Positions 44,358-51,853 of a DNA stretch of 64,000 nucleotides are shown one piece after another. The notes under the pieces were generated by a model that ran no database searches, was not told where the DNA came from, and saw nothing but the letters and a program-made list of their open reading frames with translations. The stretch lies in the NCBI GenBank assembly GCA_965267245.1, contig OZ253939.1, forward strand, positions 1,426,001 to 1,490,000, written 5' to 3'. Numbering within the stretch: position 1 is the stretch's first letter; every line of letters starts with the position of its first letter. The DNA is from JANSWY01 sp965267245. GTDB lineage: Bacteria; Bacteroidota; Bacteroidia; Cytophagales; Cyclobacteriaceae. The position numbers were made by a program, and so were the translations under genes.

Positions 44358-45785
44358 CTAATAAATTATTGTCTGAATACCGTGAGCTGGAATATTAATC
44401 TCAACAGACTGCTCCATCAAATACAACAAATAGGTTACTTCCTCATCTGTGTGATTCATGACAACAGTAACCATACTTCCGTCTTCATTCTCATAAGAGG
44501 TACTCAGTAATGCACTTCTGCTAGATGCGGTACTCACTCTGGTAGCTTGAGGTCTTATGAATTTAGAAAAGTGCCCCAGGTAATAATAAATTGGCGTGAA
44601 AATCAATTCATCATTTTGGGTATCGGCATGCACAGGTGCAAAACAGAAATTACCAACATGATTAGGGCCTCCCCTTTCATCTAGTAATATATTCCAGTCA
44701 GTCCAGGCTACTGTTCCTGAATTAAAATCATTGATGATGGATCGTCCATATCTTTCGGCATTTGGCCAAAACTCATATTTAGTGGGATCAAATCGTTCTG
44801 CACATCCTTCCGTAAAGATCAAATTCTTATCAGGGAAGGCTTCTTTGATATTTTTTAAGTTGTCGAACATCGGTAAACCTCCTGTCCAGGTTTCATACCA
44901 GTGAAAGCCAATACCCCAAACGTACTTAGATGCTTCCGGATCTTCAAAAATGGTCATTGCCCTGTGGCTGATCAAATCACGGTTGTGATCCCATACAATA
45001 ATCTTCTTATCACCCAGACCTTCTCTTTCCATTGTGGGGCCAAGCGCATTTTTCACAAAATCTCTCTCCTGTTCAGCTGTGTAGATGCAGGATTCCCAGG
45101 TTTGAGTGGCCATTGGCTCATTTTGCACCGTAATTCCCCAGATGGGCAAACCCAGTTTCTCATAAGCTTTGATGAACTTGGTGTAATACAAAGCCCAGGA
45201 TTGATAATACTCTGGTTTGAGGCTTCCTCCTCTTAACATATGGTTATTCGTCTTCATGTAAGCAGGGGGACTCCAGGGGCTAGCATAGAATAGGAAATCC
45301 TCACCAATCATGGACTGAGCTCTCTTGATCATAGGCACCCTGTATTTTAAATCGTGGCTAATGTCAAATGTGGAAAGCTTATCATCTTCGGCGGATATAT
45401 AAGTATAGCTTCCACTACTAAAATCACAACTATGAATATTGGTCCTAACCAGGGTATACCCAATTCCCTTTTCGGTATCATAATAAGCCTCCATGAGCTT
45501 GTCCTGATTGGCCTTGGACAGTTTTGCCAATACTTCCGCACTTGCATCAGTTATAGCTCCCCCTATGCCCAACAGCTTTTGAAATTTCTTATTGGGATTT
45601 ACAAAAACAGCTACTTGTGTTTCAAGCGGTTGTTTGGAGCTTTCAAAAGCCAATTCATCCGTCAGTGTTAACCGGGATGAAGTATTTTCTGCAGTTGTAT
45701 ATACCTGAACTTCTGAATTTGTCTGCGACCAGCCGCATGTCGCAATGGATAAGATTAGCGCTGTGGCTAAAAACTTGTTAATCAT
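44358..45785 (-). CDS. GH30 family glycosidase
   Basis: 475 residues with signal peptide (ending GWSQ). GH30 barrel plus side beta domain: GIGGAITDASAEVLAKL, ASPWSPPAYMKTN, acid/base Glu in TVQNEPMA (about 221), nucleophile Glu in IFTEGCAE (about 326), and C-terminal NHTDEEVTYLL. Subfamilies cover beta-1,6-glucanase, glucosylceramidase and other beta-glycosidases; this looks like GH30_1/3 but is not certain. It is transcribed after the SusCD-PKD unit, which ends in its own hairpin. Confidence 0.9.
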   Translation of the reverse strand: MINKFLATALILSIATCGWSQTNSEVQVYTTAENTSSRLTLTDELAFESSKQPLETQVAVFVNPNKKFQKLLGIGGAITDASAEVLAKLSKANQDKLMEAYYDTEKGIGYTLVRTNIHSCDFSSGSYTYISAEDDKLSTFDISHDLKYRVPMIKRAQSMIGEDFLFYASPWSPPAYMKTNNHMLRGGSLKPEYYQSWALYYTKFIKAYEKLGLPIWGITVQNEPMATQTWESCIYTAEQERDFVKNALGPTMEREGLGDKKIIVWDHNRDLISHRAMTIFEDPEASKYVWGIGFHWYETWTGGLPMFDNLKNIKEAFPDKNLIFTEGCAERFDPTKYEFWPNAERYGRSIINDFNSGTVAWTDWNILLDERGGPNHVGNFCFAPVHADTQNDELIFTPIYYYLGHFSKFIRPQATRVSTASSRSALLSTSYENEDGSMVTVVMNHTDEEVTYLLYLMEQSVEINIPAHGIQTIIY

Positions 45786-45934
45786 TTTATGAATCTTAAT
45801 TGAATATGGAAAGGGTGCCAGCTATCCCCGAGATGCTGACCTCCCCTTACCATACAATATATGAAGAAAATTACTCTTTAGAGAACTTAGTTGATCTTCC
45901 TAAAATCATTCGGTCCTACGGTTCTAATCATTTG

Positions 45935-45970
45935 AATAAAAGAGGCCACCACCAAAAACATGATGACCTC
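45935..45970 (-). terminator. Terminator after the SusCD-PKD operon (minus strand)
   Basis: GAGGCCACCA (45942-45951) pairs with TGATGACCTC (45961-45970) through two G-T pairs. On the minus strand it is followed by TTTTATT. It lies 8 bp after the PKD lipoprotein stop. Confidence 0.65.
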
Positions 45971-45977
45971 CGGTTGA

Positions 45978-46820
45978 TCAATTTTTTGTGCCTCGTAATT
46001 CAATATTGTCTATCGAAATTCCATCGGCTCCTAATTCTGCACCTCCTGATTTCACAACCAGATAGATGGTCCCGGATTGAGGAAAGCTCACAACGCCACC
46101 AGATTCCATCAGGGCTCCAACACAACCAACACTCAGAATGCTTCCCGAGAATGCTGCATTTCCACAACCGGTCCAGGTGTTCAAACCAGCCTGAATACCC
46201 CCATCAGAGTAATCCACACCATTTACTGGTTCGGTTGTTCCAAAGTAAACCTCATACCACACATCTGTAGCACCGCTTCCTGATACTGTAGCGTTGAATG
46301 CATATTCTTTATCAGCAATTACGTCTATAGCCTGATAAAAACCTGCATGGCCCCAACCTCCTCCGGTAGCAGTCATTCTGCCATCTACAATACCAAAAGA
46401 AACTCCATCACCAATGGTGAATGTATTCCAGGCAGAAGGGTCATCCATTTTACCATCAACAATGATATTTCCCGCGTCAGGATCACTTGTTTCTACTGTA
46501 ACCACCTCAATATCTGAAGTATCAGACCCTGCGCTGTTGGCAGCTACCATCTGAAATGTATACTCACCGGCATCTGGCAGAAAAACAGTATCCGTCAATG
46601 CACCAGCCTCAAAACCATTCCCAAAATTCCATATGGTTATGAATGCGCCCTCAGTAGTATTTGTCACCACATAAGTGTTGTTTTCACCTGATAATGGATC
46701 AATTGAGAATGTTGCCACAGGGGGCAAACCACTCAATGCCAGGTTGTCATCTTCCGGAAAGCAGCCGTAGCATGCTACAACCATCAATCCGATTACTAGT
46801 ATTTTAATATTTTTCATCAT
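45978..46820 (-). CDS. PKD-domain surface glycan-binding lipoprotein
   Basis: 280 residues from the ATG at 46820; the longer frame would start with TTG. Lipobox ACYGCF followed by PEDDN. A PKD-like domain (about 30-110, ending AGEYTFQMVAANSAGSD) is followed by a beta-sandwich carbohydrate-binding-like domain (GWGHAGFYQAIDV, GTIYLVVKSGGAELGADGISIDNIEL). It takes the SusE/SusF position after SusD and should capture glycan at the surface. Confidence 0.82.
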   Translation of the reverse strand: MMKNIKILVIGLMVVACYGCFPEDDNLALSGLPPVATFSIDPLSGENNTYVVTNTTEGAFITIWNFGNGFEAGALTDTVFLPDAGEYTFQMVAANSAGSDTSDIEVVTVETSDPDAGNIIVDGKMDDPSAWNTFTIGDGVSFGIVDGRMTATGGGWGHAGFYQAIDVIADKEYAFNATVSGSGATDVWYEVYFGTTEPVNGVDYSDGGIQAGLNTWTGCGNAAFSGSILSVGCVGALMESGGVVSFPQSGTIYLVVKSGGAELGADGISIDNIELRGTKN

Positions 46821-46840
46821 CTCGTTCAATTATTTTGTGA

Positions 46841-48373
46841 TCAGTATGCCGGATCCTGTTCTAACTTACTTCCTGCAAAATCCAGTTCTCCTTGAGGAAT
46901 TGGCAATGCATCGTGTTTACCATCAACGTACCCTCTTGCACCCAATACATCTGCTGCCAAATCCCATCTAACCAGGTCAAACCACCTGTGTCCTTCTCCT
47001 GCAAGCTCCAGTCTTCTTTCTCTCACAATGTTGTCAAAAGTAGCAGGTACAGAAGCTAATCCAACTCGAGCTCTGACTGCATCTAAAAGCAATTGTGCTC
47101 TTGCGGCGTTTCCTCCTCCCCTTACAAGTGCTTCTGCTTCCAGCAAGTAGGTATCTGCCAGTCGAATTTCGTACTCATTAGTGCCAAAATTGATTTCAAA
47201 AGGCACTGTTGCGTCTGCAGTTTTATCTTCTTCTTTTCCTGCAAACTTGGCCAGGAAATAACCAGTGTTTTCATGAGCATGATTGTAGGTTACAATGCCC
47301 AATTGCTCCAGGCTATCAATATTGACAATAGTTGTACCGTATCTGGGGTCATAAATGCCTCCCTGAACAAATTCATCCACTAAACTTTCAGAGACCGTGT
47401 TAAAGCTCCATCCAGAAACATATGTCGGGGCTAGAGCTGGGTCATTGATTACGTATCCTCTTGGAGCCACCATTATTGACATTGGATTTCCTTCAGTACA
47501 GGCAATACAATCCCATCCACCCTGAGATGTTGAATTATGACTGATCTCGAAAATGGATTCAGAATTAAACTCATTCGACAATGAAAACAAATCCTGGAAA
47601 TTTTCTAGCAGTGCATATCCATAAGTATTAGCTCCACCTGGTGTTCCATTGACCTCTTCAAACTGGTCAGCGGCATCACTGAATTTTTCTTGTTGAAGCA
47701 ATACTTTTCCTAACAAAGCGTGAGCAGCACCCTTTGTGGCCCTTCCAGCGTCTGATGTTACATCAAGTGTAGCTGGCAAGTTTTGGATAGCAAAGTTCAG
47801 GTCCTCTTCTATTAATTCATAAACCGGCTCTCTTGATGAATTCACTTGAGAAAATATCTCTGATGCTGGTATTGGAGCTTTCACGAGCGGAAACCACTCA
47901 AACAACCTGACCATATCGAAGTAGTAATATGCCCTCAGGAACCTTACTTCACCCATAAATCGGGTTTTCAAATCTTCATCCATTTGAACATCAGGTAGTT
48001 TTTCGATAAGTATGTTTGATCTGAAAATTCCTGAATAGTTCTTATTCCAAAATTCTGTCTGTGGCCCAACAGTAGGGTCTAACGTGTACTTATCCCATAC
48101 CTGCATGTCGTTGATGTCTGTAGGACCTCCGCCACCTGCATAAAAGTCATCACTAGCTGCATTTAGGCAACCTGTTTTTACTACAAATCCATTGGTCCAT
48201 CCCAGAGGATCATAAGCTGCAATTACTCCATTGAATGCCTCCTGGGCATTTTTATAATAATTATCCTCCAGTGCTGTTCCTTTTGGATCTACATTCACGA
48301 AATCTTCAGAACAGGCACTCAACACCCCGATTATAAGGAGCATCAGTATTGTTTTTGTATATGTATTTTTCAT
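46841..48373 (-). CDS. susD: SusD/RagB family glycan-binding lipoprotein
   Basis: 510 residues from the ATG at 48373, which clears the upstream susC stop by 19 bp. Lipobox LSACSED. Typical SusD order: FVNVDPKGTALEDNYYKNAQEAFNGVIAAYDPLG, TRFMGEVRFLRAYYYFDMVRLF, VRERRLELAGEGHRWFDLVRW and YPIPQ-like ALPIPQGELD. It caps the SusC channel and binds the oligosaccharide. Partner genes flank it. Confidence 0.95.
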   Translation of the reverse strand: MKNTYTKTILMLLIIGVLSACSEDFVNVDPKGTALEDNYYKNAQEAFNGVIAAYDPLGWTNGFVVKTGCLNAASDDFYAGGGGPTDINDMQVWDKYTLDPTVGPQTEFWNKNYSGIFRSNILIEKLPDVQMDEDLKTRFMGEVRFLRAYYYFDMVRLFEWFPLVKAPIPASEIFSQVNSSREPVYELIEEDLNFAIQNLPATLDVTSDAGRATKGAAHALLGKVLLQQEKFSDAADQFEEVNGTPGGANTYGYALLENFQDLFSLSNEFNSESIFEISHNSTSQGGWDCIACTEGNPMSIMVAPRGYVINDPALAPTYVSGWSFNTVSESLVDEFVQGGIYDPRYGTTIVNIDSLEQLGIVTYNHAHENTGYFLAKFAGKEEDKTADATVPFEINFGTNEYEIRLADTYLLEAEALVRGGGNAARAQLLLDAVRARVGLASVPATFDNIVRERRLELAGEGHRWFDLVRWDLAADVLGARGYVDGKHDALPIPQGELDFAGSKLEQDPAY

Positions 48374-48392
48374 CTTAATGTCTCTTTTGTTG

Positions 48393-51300
48393 TTAGAATC
48401 CAACATTTACACCAATCATAAATGATCTCGCTTGCGGGTAAATACCTCTATCGATACCGAATGAATCTCCGCCAATTTCCGGATCATAACCTGTATATTC
48501 TGTGAAAGTCAGTAAGTTCTCTGCCATCACATACACCCTTGCTGTTTTCAGTTTGACAACATCCAGCAATGATTTTGGAAGTGAATATCCCAACTGCAAA
48601 ACCTTTAACCTGAAGTAAGAACCATCTTCAATGTAGAAGTCAGAAGGATTCTGAAAGTTCTTATTAGGATCAGCATCTGTAAGTCTTGGAAAATCTGTAG
48701 ATGTACCAGGACCAGTCCATCTGCCCAGAGCAACAACCTGATAATTTGCTGTGTTGATATCCAACCTTCTTAGTCCCTGGAAAATTTCGTTACCCTGTAC
48801 TCCCTGCCCAAAGATCAACAGGTCAAATCCTTTGTACTCTGCTTTGATATTCAATCCATAGGTCCAATCCGGTATTGGATTTCCTAAAAACGTGCGGTCA
48901 TCCGGATCAATTTCTCCGTTTCCATCAAGATCTGCCCATTTGAAGTCTCCTGGCCTGGCATTGGGTTGAATGGGTTGACCTTCAACACCTACATAATTAT
49001 CAATCTCCTCCTGTGTCTGGAAAATACCCAAACGCTCATAACCAAAGAATGAATTGATTGGTTGACCAACAGCCATTCTAGCCATTGTACCCATGTTCTG
49101 AACACTTGAAGTGTTATAGAACTCAACATCTCCAAGATTAGTCACTGTATTTTGGACGTATGACCCATTGGCAGTTACCTGCAAACTCAGATCTCCTAGC
49201 TGCCTTCGATAACCTAATTCAATTTCAATCCCTTTGTTCTCCATGTCACCAATATTGGCATATGGATCACCAATTACACCAGTGTACCTTGGCACTGGAG
49301 CTTGTCGCAAAATGTCTGTGGTTACCTTTTTGTACCAATCGAAGTTCAGCGTAAAGTCATTGAGTAAAGTGGTCTCAAAACCAATATTCAATTGACTGGT
49401 TTCTTCCCACCTTAGATCAGGATTTGCAGGTGCATCTGGGCTAAACCCATTTACTGAAGCATCTCCTGTACCAAACGTGTAATTTCTTCCAGATCCAATT
49501 GTGGACAGGTACCTGAAATCACCCAGGTTATCGTTACCAACTACACCATATCCACCTCGAATCTTAAGGAAATTCACTATCTGGTTAGATGGCCAAAATG
49601 ATTCACTGGATGCTACCCAACCAGCTGATGCTGATGGGAATACCCCAAATTTATTGTTGGCTCCAAAACGGGATGAACCGTCTCTTCTGATCACGCCGGT
49701 AAACATGTACTTTTCACCAAAGTTGTAATTAACCCTGGCAAAAAGTGATGAAACTGTGTGTATCACTCCTTCTCCTGCACTTGCCGTAATATCATCTGGA
49801 GTAACATTGAAAATGAATGAAGCATCATCATAGTTATCTACTGGAATATTTGCCTTTGTGACGCCAAAATTGTAGGTCTGGTTCTCTTTATAAGCTCCTT
49901 GTCCAATAAGTGCCGTGAAATTGTGTTGGTCAATTGATTTGGTGTAACTCACGGTATTTTCAAGGTTCCAATCAAACCTTCTGTTTAAACCACCACTGAT
50001 TCGGGCATTATCCAGATTTTGATTAGTAGCACTTAAATAAAAGATTGGAGTGAAGTTCCTGTCTCCGTAAAAAGCAATTTTACTACCAAGAGTTGTTCTG
50101 AACTTCAATCCTTCAATTGGCTCTACTTCTGCAAATACGTTTCCAACGATGTTATCGGCATAGTTGTGATTACCCAACCTAGTAGCCTGATAAGCTAACG
50201 GATTAGTCATCTCTTGAAGCACAATATCTGAAATCCCATATGGTCTTCCCTGCTCATCTCTCATCACAGGATTATTGGAATAAGGAGGTGCTCCAGCCAC
50301 CGTGGCATTGGTAATTACAGCAGGTGTAGTTGGATCCAGGTTAATGGCTGAACTCAATGGCCCACCGAATTCACTATTGGTATTTCCTAACCCGATAGAT
50401 TTATCATGTGCATATCCCAGGTTTTGACCCACTTTTAACCACTTTTTGATCTTGTGGGTAGAATTCAATCGTACATTATCTCTTCGGTACTCTGAAATAT
50501 CACTCAGCACAATGCCTTCCTGAACCAGGTGGCCATAGGAGAAATAGAAAGTGCTGTTTTCATTTCCTCCGCTTATACTGATCTCATGATTTTGGCGCTT
50601 GGCTTTGTCATTGAATATTAGATCCTGCCAATCAGTACCTTCTCCGAATGATTGAGGATTTGAAAATCTTGGTGCTAAACCATCAGCTAATAACGCCTCA
50701 TTTCTAAGTGTAGCGTATTCCGTAGCATTTAACAAATTTAACTTCCTGGCAGGTCCCGATGTACCAAAGAAGCCATTGTAATTCACATTGAAATTGCCAG
50801 CTTTACCTTTTTTGGTAGTCACCAAAATCACTCCTGATGCGGCACGAGCACCGTAAATGGCTTGTGATGCTGCATCTTTTAGCACCTCAATAGATTCAAT
50901 GTCTGACTGATTCAGATAGTTGATACCACCATTATCAACAATCACCCCGTCAATTACCCATAGTGGATCGTTGTTGTTGAGTGTTGTAATTCCTCTCACC
51001 CTGACAGTTGCTGCAGAACCTGGTTGACCACTATTAGCAGCAATCGTAACTCCCGAAACCCGGCCTTGTAATGTTTGCGTAACACTGTTAAGCGGCAAGG
51101 ACTGTAAATCAGCACCCTTTACGCTAGAGATCGCTCCGGTGACCACACTCTTCTTTTGCTCACCATAACCTACCACAACAACTTCCTCCAGTGCCTGAAT
51201 ATCCAGGTTCATCTGTACTTCTATGTTGCTTCTTCCATTTACAGGTTCTTCCCAGGTGGCGTAACCCACAAAAGAAAAAATAAGAACCGGGTCATTGGTA

Positions 51301-51509
51301 GTTGTATTAAGTTCATAACTTCCATTTACATCCGTGACCGTTCCATTTGACGTCCCTTTCTCTAGAATTGTCGCTCCCGGAAGTAACTCACCGGAAGATC
51401 CATCAGATACCGTCCCCCTGACCGTAACCTGACCGTAAACCAGCATTCCCGAGCATATCAAAATCCCCGAAAGCACTAGCTTCATCATGCTTCTCATTTT
51501 AATTAACAT
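48393..51509 (-). CDS. susC: SusC/RagA TonB-dependent outer-membrane transporter
   Basis: 1038 residues; in-frame ATGs at 51509 and 51497 precede the signal peptide (SGILICSGMLVYGQ). Order: carboxypeptidase-regulatory domain (VRGTVSDGSSGELLPGATI), TonB-linked plug (LEEVVVVGYGEQKKSVVTGAISSV, GRVSGVTIAANSG, PLWVIDGV), then a 22-strand barrel ending in a terminal Phe (VGF). It imports oligosaccharides with SusD. The promoter carries the shared regulatory element described separately. Confidence 0.96.
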   Translation of the reverse strand: MLIKMRSMMKLVLSGILICSGMLVYGQVTVRGTVSDGSSGELLPGATILEKGTSNGTVTDVNGSYELNTTTNDPVLIFSFVGYATWEEPVNGRSNIEVQMNLDIQALEEVVVVGYGEQKKSVVTGAISSVKGADLQSLPLNSVTQTLQGRVSGVTIAANSGQPGSAATVRVRGITTLNNNDPLWVIDGVIVDNGGINYLNQSDIESIEVLKDAASQAIYGARAASGVILVTTKKGKAGNFNVNYNGFFGTSGPARKLNLLNATEYATLRNEALLADGLAPRFSNPQSFGEGTDWQDLIFNDKAKRQNHEISISGGNENSTFYFSYGHLVQEGIVLSDISEYRRDNVRLNSTHKIKKWLKVGQNLGYAHDKSIGLGNTNSEFGGPLSSAINLDPTTPAVITNATVAGAPPYSNNPVMRDEQGRPYGISDIVLQEMTNPLAYQATRLGNHNYADNIVGNVFAEVEPIEGLKFRTTLGSKIAFYGDRNFTPIFYLSATNQNLDNARISGGLNRRFDWNLENTVSYTKSIDQHNFTALIGQGAYKENQTYNFGVTKANIPVDNYDDASFIFNVTPDDITASAGEGVIHTVSSLFARVNYNFGEKYMFTGVIRRDGSSRFGANNKFGVFPSASAGWVASSESFWPSNQIVNFLKIRGGYGVVGNDNLGDFRYLSTIGSGRNYTFGTGDASVNGFSPDAPANPDLRWEETSQLNIGFETTLLNDFTLNFDWYKKVTTDILRQAPVPRYTGVIGDPYANIGDMENKGIEIELGYRRQLGDLSLQVTANGSYVQNTVTNLGDVEFYNTSSVQNMGTMARMAVGQPINSFFGYERLGIFQTQEEIDNYVGVEGQPIQPNARPGDFKWADLDGNGEIDPDDRTFLGNPIPDWTYGLNIKAEYKGFDLLIFGQGVQGNEIFQGLRRLDINTANYQVVALGRWTGPGTSTDFPRLTDADPNKNFQNPSDFYIEDGSYFRLKVLQLGYSLPKSLLDVVKLKTARVYVMAENLLTFTEYTGYDPEIGGDSFGIDRGIYPQARSFMIGVNVGF

Positions 51510-51584
51510 ATTATTTTATTGGTTTAGTAGAACTTTTTTAAGGATTTCACATTTTTCATGTGTTTACGTTGTTAAATCCTCAAT

Positions 51585-51643
51585 CAAATGTATGGACCGG
51601 TCATAGGCAATCTCGAATGAGTCGCTACACTTTGGTTACACCA
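51585..51643 (-). promoter_or_regulatory. susC promoter with activator-type element
   Basis: Minus strand: element TGGTGTAACCAA extended to 18 bp (51626-51643), then 39 bp, then TACATTTGATTG (-7 box at 51585-51592). No -33 TTTG at the standard spacing, which suits an activator-dependent promoter. The same arrangement occurs before the GH5-CBM6 gene. Confidence 0.65.
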
Positions 51644-51743
51644 ACATGATTTAACGCCTCGTCAGAATTACGCCAACCGTCTGTTTTGCGCTAGTAATCA
51701 GAATATTAGCTATCTTACTAAATGAAAAAATCTTGACTTTCAG

Positions 51744-51759
51744 CAGACCAATTGGTCTG
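51744..51759. promoter_or_regulatory. Perfect 16-bp palindrome
   Basis: CAGACCAATTGGTCTG is identical to its own reverse complement. It lies 94 bp before the regulator start and about 235 bp upstream of susC. It contains ACCAA and TTGGT, the same letters found in the susC element. Confidence 0.5.
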
Positions 51760-51853
51760 GGAATTAGTGGTTTACATTAATTTGGTGTACTAGATTTACG
51801 CCAGCCTCCTGACATTACCACAGAGAGGACCATGAACCTTTAGGATAAATAGG

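Larger units (their letters stand above)
51510..51853. promoter_or_regulatory. Divergent control region between susC and the HTH regulator
   Basis: 344 bp without a gene. On the minus strand it holds the susC -7 box TACATTTG (51585-51592) and the 18-bp element at 51626-51643. It also contains the 16-bp palindrome CAGACCAATTGGTCTG (51744-51759) and a plus-strand TTTGGTGTA half-site (51781-51789) upstream of the regulator gene. Confidence 0.7.
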
